Shown: positions 1 to 7,822, counted from the first letter of the stretch. The stretch is 18,568 bases of DNA from Candidatus Kapaibacterium sp. (GCA_030830285.1 JAURNF010000087.1:1-18568); one strand, 5' to 3'. Translations and numbers: made by a program. The notes: generated by a model not told the origin, from the sequence alone.

Positions 1-1340
1 CCCACAACGCGATACCCCTGTGGCTCGCGTGCATTCATGCTCGAGACGGTAATCGTACGCGGACGACCGATCTGATCTGATGTGTTGCAGATCACAACAG
101 TCGAGTCTATGTAGGTCTTGTCGAGACATCCAACCCAGAGCGAATCAAACTGTACGCGAGGTCGCGAGACGCTAATCTCTGTCACACGATTAAGCTCAAA
201 TCGTATACGCGTGTTTGGCAATCCACATCGATTCGTCGGACGTACCTCGAGCGTGTCGATAAATGTTCCAACGTTTGTTCCTCGATACACAACAGTTACC
301 GTCACAGGTGTACCAGGTACAAACGTCACGTTCGCCGGTGTGATCGTAAACAACGGCGCTTCAGGTCCGCGCATCACCAGTGCCGCACTGCTACCACACA
401 CTGATGTATCAGACATTGTGAACGTCCACGTGCGTGTTGTGTCGCACTTGATCTCTTCCTTGATCTCTGACGGACTCACCACAAGGGTGCGAGGCGCCGT
501 GCGATTGGATACTTGGTTTGATGCTCCAGATCGCAACAGACCTGTGTGAGCATTCCCTGTTGCGTCGCAACACTGCACGATGTTGTTGACTGGCTCATTA
601 CAACGCAGGTATGCACGAAGGCCTGCCTCATTGCCATTGAGCGACCGATCTTTCTGACACAGCAGTTCAGCTGCGTTGAGCGCGCGATCCCACACCCGGA
701 TCTCGTCTACTTGCCCCTTGAGCGTGCGATAGAGTTGCTGATCATCTGCTACTCCGTTACACGATCCAATCAGCAATGGAAGGTCGCCACGATCGAGCTG
801 CTTGAGATAGGTTGCTGGATACGCTGTGTTTGCTACCGGACCAGCCGCAAGCACTCCGTCGATGTAGAGGGCAACACTCGTCTGACTTCCATCGAACACT
901 GCCGCGATATGATGCCATCCGTTGTACAGCACTTGTGCGGATGCACGAACGACGGTGTTATCGAGGTTCTTCAACTCACCTTGATCGCCATTGACTTCGA
1001 ACACCAGGTCGTCATTCTCGTCGATGTAGACAACGAAGACATCGTTGAAGTCGGTATTCGGTCCCCACAAACCCCCAACAAACTGGCGCTTACCTGCTTG
1101 GCGCTCCACACGAATCCACATCTCAAAGGTCATCGCAGTTTGGCGCGGGCGGATTGGATTACGTGCCAACTCCATGAAATGTGCGTTACGTCCACTATTC
1201 ACCGTGAATGTGACAGCCGTGCCGATACATTCCTTGCGGGAGTCGCACGCAGGCGGGAATTGAGCGGCTGCTGGGAGCGCAGCCATGAGTGAGCTCATGG
1301 CAACGAGCGCACAGACCCAGATGTGCAGAATGCGATGCAT
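1..1340 (-). CDS. Secreted LamG-like / Ig-like repeat protein, partial (C-terminus beyond left edge)
   Basis: The minus strand reads open without a stop from an ATG at 1340 to the window edge, giving 446 codons. I chose this ATG because an AGGGGG ribosome binding site lies 7 nt upstream; the in-frame ATG at 1346 would sit 1 nt from it. Residues 1-27 form a signal peptide (hydrophobic core, then LPAAAQ). Residues about 65-222 look like a concanavalin A/LamG domain, with the typical GWHHIAAVFDG, ALYIDGVL and DEIRVWDRALNAAEL stretches. Residues about 285-385 and 393 onward look like Ig/HYDIN-type beta domains, with regular strand spacing and a TxxPANVTFVPG-type start. At least twelve cysteines occur, fitting an exported protein. 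It is probably a cell-surface or T9SS-exported adhesin-like protein, but its C-terminus is not visible, so the export route is inferred from the divergently transcribed neighbour. Ligand and exact function are unknown. Confidence 0.85.
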   Translation of the reverse strand, partial: MHRILHIWVCALVAMSSLMAALPAAAQFPPACDSRKECIGTAVTFTVNSGRNAHFMELARNPIRPRQTAMTFEMWIRVERQAGKRQFVGGLWGPNTDFNDVFVVYIDENDDLVFEVNGDQGELKNLDNTVVRASAQVLYNGWHHIAAVFDGSQTSVALYIDGVLAAGPVANTAYPATYLKQLDRGDLPLLIGSCNGVADDQQLYRTLKGQVDEIRVWDRALNAAELLCQKDRSLNGNEAGLRAYLRCNEPVNNIVQCCDATGNAHTGLLRSGASNQVSNRTAPRTLVVSPSEIKEEIKCDTTRTWTFTMSDTSVCGSSAALVMRGPEAPLFTITPANVTFVPGTPVTVTVVYRGTNVGTFIDTLEVRPTNRCGLPNTRIRFELNRVTEISVSRPRVQFDSLWVGCLDKTYIDSTVVICNTSDQIGRPRTITVSSMNAREPQGYRVV

Positions 1341-1373
1341 GTACATACCCCCTACGGATGGACGTTGAGCAGG

Positions 1374-1426
1374 CGAAAGATACGACATCGATGTGTCCGC
1401 CACGCCCCTTTCCGTGCTATCTTTCG
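1374..1426. promoter_or_regulatory. Divergent promoter region with a 9-bp inverted repeat
   Basis: The 121-bp gap between two divergent secreted-protein genes holds CGAAAGATA at 1374-1382 and its exact reverse complement TATCTTTCG at 1418-1426, separated by 35 nt. Read outward on each strand, both arms give TATCTTTC, one base from the Bacteroidota -7 consensus TAnnTTTG. Both arms lie at similar distances (about 24-26 nt) upstream of the respective ribosome binding sites. They are therefore either paired -7 boxes of back-to-back promoters or a symmetric operator controlling both genes. No clear TTG element was found 19-21 nt upstream of either arm, so the promoter reading is tentative. Confidence 0.4.
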
Positions 1427-1461
1427 GGGCAAGCATGACATTGTTTTCGGAGGGTCACATC

Positions 1462-3528
1462 ATGAGTCGTTTTCTCCTCGTTGCGCTCACATTTGTCACT
1501 GTATGTCTTACTGCGCAGGCACAAACCCCGCAGGACTTTGGAATGCGCGTGTGGGCAACCACCACAGAGAATCCATCTCCATCGATTCGGCTACAATGGT
1601 CGTCGGACACGAGCCAGCAGTTCGCGTATATCTGGCGCAAGACGAAGGACGCAGCATCGTTCCCCGCTACGCCAATTGACTCCGTCATTGGTAAGGGGGC
1701 TTCCTGGATAGACCGATCAGTTTCGGTTGCGAGTGGGTACGAATACCGATTGATGCGCCTCGTACGCAGGGGCGCCACGCAGTTCTATGCCACGGGGTAT
1801 GTGTTCAGTGGAATCAAGGTTGCGCCCCTTTTCCGCACACGCGCACTCGTCCTGGTCGATAGCACGATGTCGGGTCCACTGAAGGCCGAGCTTGAAACCC
1901 TTCTCGATGATCTCGAAGCTGAGGGTTGGTTTGCCACAATGCGCGTAGTCCCGCGTGCTGAAACCTTCAACGCAGCAAAGGTTGAACGCGTCCGCACGTT
2001 GATCAAGGATGAAGCACGCAATTTCACACCGAGCCTTGGGGCAATCTTGCTCATTGGCCGCGTACCAGTGCCGTATGCGGGCAACATCGCGCCCGACGGA
2101 CACGTGCCTGACCATCAAGGTGCATGGCCTGCCGATGGAGTCTATGGAGATATTGACGGCAATTACACCGACAACATCACAACGGTGAACAACACCAGTC
2201 GTCCTGTAAATGCCAACGTCCCTAAGGATGGCAAGTACGACCAAAGTCAATTCGCAACAGATGTAGATGTTCCCGTTGGACGCGTAGACTTTTTCGATAT
2301 GCCGGCGTTCAAGGAAAGCGAAACAGATCTCTTGCGCCGATACCTCACGAAGAACCATGCATATCGCAGCGGACAGTGGACTGTGCGCGTTGGCGCGATC
2401 ATCGACGACAACTTTGGCACCTACGGCGAAGTGTTTGCTGCATCGGGATGGCGCAGCTTCGGTGGGTTCGCCGGCGACACGGCAGTGCGCGCAGGTGACT
2501 TCTTTACCGACCTCGCAGGTCCAACCACGTGGTTGTTCGGGTATGGATGCGGAGCTGGCTCGGATGCGAGTGCAAGCGGCGTCGGCACCACATCAGACTT
2601 TGCGGCAAAGCCTGTGAATGCAGTGTTCAGCTTCCTCTTTGGCAGTTACTTCGGTGATTGGAATACGCGCAACAATATCCTTCGCGCTGCCATCGCGTCG
2701 GCACCACGCGTGCTCACAAGCGGATGGGCTGGACGTCCTCACTGGTACATGCATCACATGGCACTTGGCGAGACGATTGGACATAGCACGCGGATCTCAC
2801 AGAACAACCGACCAATTGTAGGGAATCAGCTCGGCAACTACATTCCCAACATCACTGTTCAGGCGAGCGGCAATCAGATCGCAACGGTTGGAGATCGCCA
2901 GATCCATATCGCACTACTTGGAGATCCAACACTTCGCGCATGGATGGCGCCAATTCCAACAGTGCAGAGTCTGGTATCTCGCATCGAACCATCAAACGTA
3001 AAGGCACTTACGTGGACCGCACCAACGAGCACTGTAGACGGCTATGACGTGTATCGCAAGGTTGGAACAAGCGGCACATGGAAATCGCTCACATCGCGTC
3101 CGATCACGTCAACATCATTTGCCGACACACTCAAGTATGATGGTGACGTGCAATACATGGTGCGTTGCTGTGTGCTGCGTTCATCCGCGAGTGGCACGTG
3201 GTATGATGCGGGCAAGGGTATGACAACCTCCCTCACAACGGTTGGCGTCCATGACGAACGCGGTGTTGCATTGGCTGATGTTGAACTTGCACCAAACCCG
3301 ACGTCTGATTGGTGCACAGTAACTGTGTCGACACCAACACACACGTCACTCACGATTGACATAGTCGACATCACGGGAACATCCCTGTACACAGCGGTAG
3401 AGCACGGGTTGGCAGCTGGACAACACCGTGTGCGAGTTCCGGTGCAGCAGTTAGCGATTGGGAACTATATCGTGCGCGTTACAACCGATAACGGAGTAAC
3501 GTCGGAGCGCTTGCAAATCATGCGGTAA
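1462..3528 (+). CDS. T9SS-secreted multidomain protein with C25 (gingipain)-like core and C-terminal sorting domain
   Basis: 688 residues. Start chosen at 1462: GGAGGG lies 7 nt upstream and the next residues form a signal peptide (MSRFLLVALTFVTV...AQAQ). The frame stays open upstream to 1393, but that would bury the signal peptide. Residues about 25-120 look like an FN3-type beta sandwich. Residues about 125-495 resemble the caspase-like fold of C25 peptidases (ALVLVDSTM, GAILLIGRVPVPY, DGVYGDIDG, PVGRVDFF). A second FN3-like domain spans about 500-595. Residues about 600-688 are a T9SS type A sorting domain, with LAPNPTSD, IDIVDITG and IGNYIVRV and a basic end. Where gingipains have GHG and a later catalytic Cys, this protein reads GYGCGAGSD (360-368) and FLFGSYFGDW (391-400), so the classical His/Cys dyad appears absent. 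It is expected to cross the outer membrane by T9SS. Activity is unknown; the C25 link rests on motif resemblance only. Confidence 0.85.
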   Translation: MSRFLLVALTFVTVCLTAQAQTPQDFGMRVWATTTENPSPSIRLQWSSDTSQQFAYIWRKTKDAASFPATPIDSVIGKGASWIDRSVSVASGYEYRLMRLVRRGATQFYATGYVFSGIKVAPLFRTRALVLVDSTMSGPLKAELETLLDDLEAEGWFATMRVVPRAETFNAAKVERVRTLIKDEARNFTPSLGAILLIGRVPVPYAGNIAPDGHVPDHQGAWPADGVYGDIDGNYTDNITTVNNTSRPVNANVPKDGKYDQSQFATDVDVPVGRVDFFDMPAFKESETDLLRRYLTKNHAYRSGQWTVRVGAIIDDNFGTYGEVFAASGWRSFGGFAGDTAVRAGDFFTDLAGPTTWLFGYGCGAGSDASASGVGTTSDFAAKPVNAVFSFLFGSYFGDWNTRNNILRAAIASAPRVLTSGWAGRPHWYMHHMALGETIGHSTRISQNNRPIVGNQLGNYIPNITVQASGNQIATVGDRQIHIALLGDPTLRAWMAPIPTVQSLVSRIEPSNVKALTWTAPTSTVDGYDVYRKVGTSGTWKSLTSRPITSTSFADTLKYDGDVQYMVRCCVLRSSASGTWYDAGKGMTTSLTTVGVHDERGVALADVELAPNPTSDWCTVTVSTPTHTSLTIDIVDITGTSLYTAVEHGLAAGQHRVRVPVQQLAIGNYIVRVTTDNGVTSERLQIMR

Positions 3529-4938
3529 TCATGCCGCGCGGCGGTTCCACCAGAGATACACCGGAACACCTGTTGCAACGATGATCAATCCAGGCCAGCT
3601 GTAGTTGGGCTTGTAGATCAGCAAGCTTATGCAGATGCCGAGAGCAATCACGATATACAGCAATGGCAATGCCGGATAGCCTACTGCCTTGATTGGACGC
3701 GGCAGATCTGGTTGTGTCGTGCGAAGGCGCATGATGCCGAGAATCGTCAGCACATAGAACAACAGCACGGCAAACACGACATAGTCAAGCAGATCGCCAT
3801 AGCGTCCGCTCAAGCATAGAACGCTTGCCCATGCAGCTTGCATCCACAGCGAACGTTGTGGTACGCCATTGGCGTTGAGTGTTGCGGCGCCGCGGAAGAA
3901 GAGCTTGTCGCTCGCCATTGCGTAATACGCACGAGCACCGCTCAAAATCAGACCGTTATTGCATCCAAATGTCGAGACCATGATGAGTGCTGCCATAATT
4001 CCAGCACCAAGCGAACCGAACATGACCTCTGCAGCTGCAGCTCCGACGCGATCGTTTGTTGCATATGCAATCCCACGCTCCATCGCCGTTGCGCCTCCTT
4101 CTGTTCCTCCTAGCGGAAGCACACATAGATAGGCGAGGTTCGTGAGCATGTAGAGTGCCGTTACGAGGAGAACACCACCTACAAGTGCACGAGGGATTGT
4201 GCGCTCTGGTTCTTTCACCTCAGCTGCAGCAAACGTGATGTTGTTCCATGCATCGCTTGAGAACACAGAGCCTACCATCGCAACGGCTACCATCGCAAGC
4301 CACGGCATCGTCGATGGCGTTGAGCTCTGTGACGCTGCAATGTTACCAAGATTCACATCGAACGCACCGCTTCCCCATCCAATAATCAGTCCAGAGAGTG
4401 CGATCGCGACAACACTGATAATCTTCGTGGACGTGAAGGTGTTCTGAATCAGCTTGCCAAGGTTAAGGCCGCGCGTATTGATTGCCGTGAGCACAAGGAT
4501 GCTCGCGATCGCAAACACCTGAGCACCAGTGATACGTAGGTCCCACACACCAAGGTTAATCAGGACATTTGTTTCACCAACAGACGGAACAAACACGGAC
4601 GTGTACTTGGCAAACGCCATCGCAACAGCAGCGATTGTCCCCGTTTGGATCACCGTGAACAACGTCCATCCATAGAGGAAACCAGCTGGACGTCCAAACG
4701 ACTCACGTAGGTACACGTACTGTCCACCGGCCTGCGGGAACAAGCCCGCGAGTTCGCCATACGACAACGCAGCAATGATGGTGAGCACACCTGTCAGAGC
4801 CCAAATCAACAGCACCATCAGCGGCGAACCAACCTGACGTGCGATGTCTGCACTCACAATAAAGATGCCGGACCCAATCATGGATCCGGCAACTACCATC
4901 GTCGAGTCAAACAATCCGAGTGAGCGACGGAAACTCAT
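3529..4938 (-). CDS. APC-superfamily amino acid permease
   Basis: 469 residues with about 12 hydrophobic segments. The N-terminal consensus of the APC family is clear: FDSTMVVAGSMIGSGIFIV (helix 1, GSGIF substrate-binding break) and ALSYGELAGLFPQAGGQYVY (helix 2-3). It should import or exchange amino acids across the inner membrane; substrate cannot be read from sequence. It resembles the exchanger-like (LAT/SteT-type) branch more than its neighbour does. The start overlaps the stop of the upstream permease by ATGA (4935-4938), so translation is probably coupled. Its TGA stop (complement of 3529-3531) directly abuts the TAA stop of the convergent gene, leaving no room for a terminator. Confidence 0.9.
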   Translation of the reverse strand: MSFRRSLGLFDSTMVVAGSMIGSGIFIVSADIARQVGSPLMVLLIWALTGVLTIIAALSYGELAGLFPQAGGQYVYLRESFGRPAGFLYGWTLFTVIQTGTIAAVAMAFAKYTSVFVPSVGETNVLINLGVWDLRITGAQVFAIASILVLTAINTRGLNLGKLIQNTFTSTKIISVVAIALSGLIIGWGSGAFDVNLGNIAASQSSTPSTMPWLAMVAVAMVGSVFSSDAWNNITFAAAEVKEPERTIPRALVGGVLLVTALYMLTNLAYLCVLPLGGTEGGATAMERGIAYATNDRVGAAAAEVMFGSLGAGIMAALIMVSTFGCNNGLILSGARAYYAMASDKLFFRGAATLNANGVPQRSLWMQAAWASVLCLSGRYGDLLDYVVFAVLLFYVLTILGIMRLRTTQPDLPRPIKAVGYPALPLLYIVIALGICISLLIYKPNYSWPGLIIVATGVPVYLWWNRRAA

Positions 4939-6395
4939 GCCTTCGCTGCGCGAATCTTCGAGTGCTTCTTACTGTACATCACGTAGATCACCTGACCGAT
5001 TCCCAACCATACGAACAGTCGGGCCGCGTGCATCCAGTCGCTCACGCAAAGCGAAACAAGCAGTGCACCACACGACAAGATTCCGAGGATCGGAACAAGC
5101 GGCACCAGCGGAGTCTTGAACGGACGCTCGCGGTTTGGCTCCTTGTAGCGGAGCATCAGCACCGCGGCACACACCACCACAAATGCGAAGAGCGTACCAA
5201 CAGATGTCATTTCACCGACAAGTGCGATTGGCGCGAACCCTGCGAAGAGGCTCACCACACCTGCAAACAGCAAGTTGGATTTCCATGGTGTCTTGAACTT
5301 TGGATGCGAATCGCTAAACAGCTTCGGCAGCAGACCGTCCTTCGACATCGTGAAGAACACACGTGACTGACCAAGGAGCATCACGAGGATCACACTTGAG
5401 TAGCCGGCGATGATTGCAAGATTGATAGCTGGTCCCAACCATGTAACGCCCATCTTCTCGATGGCAACTGCAACTGGTGCAGCGGCACCCTTGAACTCTG
5501 TGTAGTTGGCGACACCAGTCATGACCGATGAGAAGAGAACGTACAGAATCGTGCAGATCACGAGCGAGCCAAGAATACCGATTGGCATGTCCTTCTGTGG
5601 ATTCTTTGCTTCTTGTGCAGCCGTTGATACTGCGTCGAAACCGATGAAGGCAAAGAACACCATGCCGGCGGCCTTCAGGATACCGCTCCAGCCAAAGTGT
5701 CCGAACGATCCCGTATTCTCTGGGATAAACGGTGTGTAGTTATCAGCGTTGATGTAGGCAAAGCCCAAGCCGATGAAGATGATCACAACGGCAACCTTCA
5801 AGAATACAACCACCGCATTCGCGCGAGCTGATTCTTGAATACCACGGATCAACAGAAGCGACACCGCAAACACGATGAATACTGCTGGGAGGTTGATGAC
5901 ACCATACAAACCCTGCGCTACTAACTCTGGCGGGGTTTGCCAGTAGGACATTGACAGTGAGGTTGGAAGGTAGACATTGAAGTATGCGAGGAATTTTGCC
6001 AGATAGGCCGACCACGATACGGCTACGGTTGATGCACCGACGGCGTATTCGAGCACAAGGTCCCATCCGATGATCCACGCAAGCGTTTCGCCCAGTGTTG
6101 CATATGCATACGTATATGCGCTTCCGGCGACCGGGATCATTGCCGCAAACTCAGCATAGCAAAGTCCGGCGAATGCACATCCGATAGCGGCAAGGACAAA
6201 CGACAGCGAAACTGCAGGGCCTGCATGCTCCGCTGCAGCGATGCCCGTGAGCGAGAACAAGCCCGCACCGATGATTGCACCGATGCCGAGGTTGATCAAG
6301 TTCATCGGACCCAGCGTGCGCTTGAGGTCGGTTGAATGCGCAGCGTCACTTTGCAGCTGCGAAATGTCCTTTCGGTATTTCAGCTCGAATGCCAT
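4935..6395 (-). CDS. APC-superfamily amino acid permease, CAT (YfnA-like) type
   Basis: 486 residues from ATG 6395, about 12-13 membrane segments. Strong family signature: ELKRTLG-type N-terminus, LGIGAIIGAGLFSLTG, AAEHAGPAVSLSF, CYAEFAAMIPVAGSAYTYAY and IIGWDLVLEY, as in Bacillus YfnA/YhdG cationic amino acid transporter relatives. Role: secondary uptake of amino acids at the inner membrane; cationic preference is a family expectation only. I prefer the ATG at 6395 over 6410 because GGGGA lies about 7 nt upstream of the former and nothing SD-like precedes the latter. Translationally coupled to the second permease by ATGA. A TATATTGC sequence (minus strand, 6432-6439) could be a weak -7 box. 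The pair may be co-transcribed with the DUF2007 gene 51 nt upstream. Confidence 0.92.
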   Translation of the reverse strand: MAFELKYRKDISQLQSDAAHSTDLKRTLGPMNLINLGIGAIIGAGLFSLTGIAAAEHAGPAVSLSFVLAAIGCAFAGLCYAEFAAMIPVAGSAYTYAYATLGETLAWIIGWDLVLEYAVGASTVAVSWSAYLAKFLAYFNVYLPTSLSMSYWQTPPELVAQGLYGVINLPAVFIVFAVSLLLIRGIQESARANAVVVFLKVAVVIIFIGLGFAYINADNYTPFIPENTGSFGHFGWSGILKAAGMVFFAFIGFDAVSTAAQEAKNPQKDMPIGILGSLVICTILYVLFSSVMTGVANYTEFKGAAAPVAVAIEKMGVTWLGPAINLAIIAGYSSVILVMLLGQSRVFFTMSKDGLLPKLFSDSHPKFKTPWKSNLLFAGVVSLFAGFAPIALVGEMTSVGTLFAFVVVCAAVLMLRYKEPNRERPFKTPLVPLVPILGILSCGALLVSLCVSDWMHAARLFVWLGIGQVIYVMYSKKHSKIRAAKA

Positions 6396-6446
6396 TCGAG
6401 GTCCCCACATAGATGAACGAACTTCAACATCGCAATATAGTCGCGT

Positions 6447-6728
6447 TTATTCCTCGTCCGCCTGTGTGTTATCAACAGGAGCATCAATGATTTTACGCGC
6501 TTGTGGAGCGTATTGCGCCTCAACCATAAGGCGCACACCACCGATGGCAATCGATGCCAGTGGGTTCCATGCCACATGATGTTCATCTGCCACAACACAT
6601 GGGATTCCATGGTCTTCTAACAGTCCACGATAGAAATGAGCAGTGAATGGTTCGTCATAGCGAGCAATCGTCACGAGATCGGCCGAAGAATACGAGTAAC
6701 TCACGTAAATTGCTCCCATTGTCGTCAT
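6447..6728 (-). CDS. DUF2007 family small protein
   Basis: 93 residues from ATG 6728, preceded by GGGAAG 7 nt upstream. An in-frame ATG at 6776 would add 16 residues but would place the start inside the divergent promoter region. The core reads LVTIARYDEPFTAHFYRGLLEDHGIPCVV, then a gap and GGVRLMVEAQYAPQARKII. This is the pattern of DUF2007 ('putative signal transducing protein'): a short ferredoxin-like alpha/beta domain that starts with a segment on filling or editing a chain and ends with an LxVxxxxxxxAxxII helix. Cytoplasmic, no signal peptide. Biochemical role unknown for the family. It lies upstream of two permeases and divergent from a peroxiredoxin, neither of which defines its job. 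Confidence 0.75.
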   Translation of the reverse strand: MTTMGAIYVSYSYSSADLVTIARYDEPFTAHFYRGLLEDHGIPCVVADEHHVAWNPLASIAIGGVRLMVEAQYAPQARKIIDAPVDNTQADEE

Positions 6729-6738
6729 CGGTGAACTT

Positions 6739-6753
6739 CCCACAGTGTGTGGG
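6739..6753. promoter_or_regulatory. Perfect 6-bp hairpin/palindrome between divergent genes
   Basis: CCCACA-GTG-TGTGGG lies in the 74-bp gap between the DUF2007 gene (minus) and the peroxiredoxin gene (plus). In the minus-strand transcript the 3' arm contains the GGG of the GGGAAG ribosome binding site of the DUF2007 gene, so the folded hairpin could partly hide that site. As DNA it could be an operator for either gene. Both readings are inference. Confidence 0.35.
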
Positions 6754-6802
6754 TGTTTGGAACGGCAAATCTGCAACCATTTTACCTACTTCTGGAGTTC
6801 TC

Positions 6803-7273
6803 ATGGCACTTGCCGTTGGTACAGCTGCACCTGATGTCACATTCCTCGGCACAGATCTCAAGCCTGTCGCGTTATCGTCCTTCAAGGGCAAGAATGTCGT
6901 ACTCGCCTTCTTCCCAGCCGCGTTCACTGGCGTGTGCAAGGCAGAGCTTTGCACAATCCAAGGGGCACTCAGCCGCCTCAATGCCGTAAATGCATCTGTG
7001 CTTGGTGTTAGCGCGGACCTCCCGTTTGCGAATGCGGCATTTGCCGAAGCGAACGGTCTGACCTTCCCAGTGGTCTCTGACTGGAATCTCGATGCTATTC
7101 GCGCATTCGATGTCGAGCTGGCAAACTTTGCGGGAGTCGAGGGACTGACACGCTCTGTGCGCGCAACGTTTGTGATTGATGCCTCAGGCGTGATCCGCTA
7201 CGTTGAAGTGACAGCAAACCCTGGCGTTGAGCCAAACTATGACGCTCTCTATGCCGCAGTGGAAGCTCTCTAA
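6803..7273 (+). CDS. Peroxiredoxin, AhpC/TSA superfamily (PrxQ/AhpE-like)
   Basis: 156 residues. Start at 6803 because GGAG lies 5 nt upstream and MALAVGTAAPDVTF is the usual peroxiredoxin N-terminus; the frame is open upstream but has no family residues. The PxxxTxxC active site reads PAAFTGVC, with peroxidatic Cys45. Cys50 follows in a C-x4-C arrangement, as in Bcp/PrxQ enzymes, and may be the resolving Cys. A conserved Arg occurs in GLTRSVRATFVID. It reduces peroxides (H2O2, organic hydroperoxides) in the cytoplasm using thiol donors such as thioredoxin. Single-gene transcription unit: divergent neighbour upstream, strong terminator downstream (7297-7334). Subclass assignment (PrxQ versus AhpE) is not settled. 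Confidence 0.93.
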   Translation: MALAVGTAAPDVTFLGTDLKPVALSSFKGKNVVLAFFPAAFTGVCKAELCTIQGALSRLNAVNASVLGVSADLPFANAAFAEANGLTFPVVSDWNLDAIRAFDVELANFAGVEGLTRSVRATFVIDASGVIRYVEVTANPGVEPNYDALYAAVEAL

Positions 7274-7296
7274 GATCTACCACACATCTGACTGAA

Positions 7297-7334
7297 AAAC
7301 GAAACGGTCGCCCAAGGGCGACCGTTTGTCGTTT
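7297..7334. terminator. Bidirectional rho-independent terminator
   Basis: A 12-bp perfect stem, AAACGGTCGCCC (7302-7313) with GGGCGACCGTTT (7316-7327), loop AA. It is extended by an outer AAACG/CGTTT pairing (7297-7301 with 7330-7334). It begins 23 nt after the peroxiredoxin stop. On the minus strand the stem is followed by CGTTTTTC, so it can also end transcription from the small gene at 7415-7789. Confidence 0.85.
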
Positions 7335-7367
7335 CGCAACTTCCCACAAAAGATGCGAGGTTCCTCT

Positions 7368-7381
7368 TTATGCTGCATGCC
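7368..7381 (+). repeat. 14-bp direct repeat, left copy
   Basis: TTATGCTGCATGCC occurs here and again, exactly, at 7823-7836. The two copies bracket the small gene at 7415-7789 at a distance of 455 bp. The left copy also forms a CATGCC/GGCATG inverted pair with 7395-7400. No recombinase or transposase gene is nearby. Confidence 0.6.
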
Positions 7382-7414
7382 GTGTTTCCCCCAAGGCATG
7401 TGTGGTGGGCTATG

Positions 7415-7789
7415 TTAGGATCGTTCGGTCGTGCTTCCCTTGCGGGGACGACCATACTTACGTTCCGATTTCTTCTTCATGCCGAGACGTGTAATCTCGT
7501 CAGAGTCGTCACCGTACTGTGCAAGGACCTGGCGCTTCGTGCCAAGAACGAGTTCATGGAAGTGTGATTCGATCTGGATAGCGGCTTCGCGGGCCTTTGC
7601 AGCTGCGTCCATCGCCTGCTGTTCGGCGATCATGACCTGTTCCAATTCCTTAAGCGCTTCCCGCAGCCGCTGCGCAGTAAACTCCTTGTTCGCCGGGTTA
7701 TAGTCCTTCAGACCAAGCACCGCCTGCGCGATTTGCTTGTCCTGGGACAGTACCCTTTGCGTAACCCGAGTAGTTGTGCGTTTTGCCAT
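7415..7789 (-). CDS. Small helical conserved-looking protein of unknown function
   Basis: 124 residues, start ATG 7789 with GGGGAA about 9 nt upstream. N-terminus is basic and Thr-rich (MAKRTTTRVTQR). Residues about 17-75 are predicted helical with heptad-like Leu/Ala spacing and many charges (REALKELEQVMIAEQQAMDA). Residues about 80-115 contain FHELVLGTKRQVLAQYGDDS and LGMKKKSERK, followed by a basic, disordered tail. The GTKRQVLAQYG...DE...LG-KKKSER block looks like a conserved motif I have met in hypothetical proteins, but I cannot name a family. No signal peptide or membrane segment. Single gene with its own promoter candidate (7872-7902) and shared terminator. Function not known; binding to nucleic acid or a protein partner through the basic tail would be a guess. 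Confidence 0.65.
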   Translation of the reverse strand: MAKRTTTRVTQRVLSQDKQIAQAVLGLKDYNPANKEFTAQRLREALKELEQVMIAEQQAMDAAAKAREAAIQIESHFHELVLGTKRQVLAQYGDDSDEITRLGMKKKSERKYGRPRKGSTTERS

Positions 7790-7822
7790 GGGTGCGGATT
7801 CCCCGAAGCGTCCTAAAGAGAC

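Noticed and set aside
118..1292. Two plus-strand open frames (118-549 and 546-1292) that could look like genes
   Set aside because: They are antisense to the minus-strand LamG/Ig protein, which has a signal peptide, domain motifs and a ribosome binding site; the plus frames have none of these.
1393..1461. Longer start for the T9SS cargo gene at 1393
   Set aside because: It would add 23 residues before an evident signal peptide, while GGAGGG sits 7 nt before the ATG at 1462.
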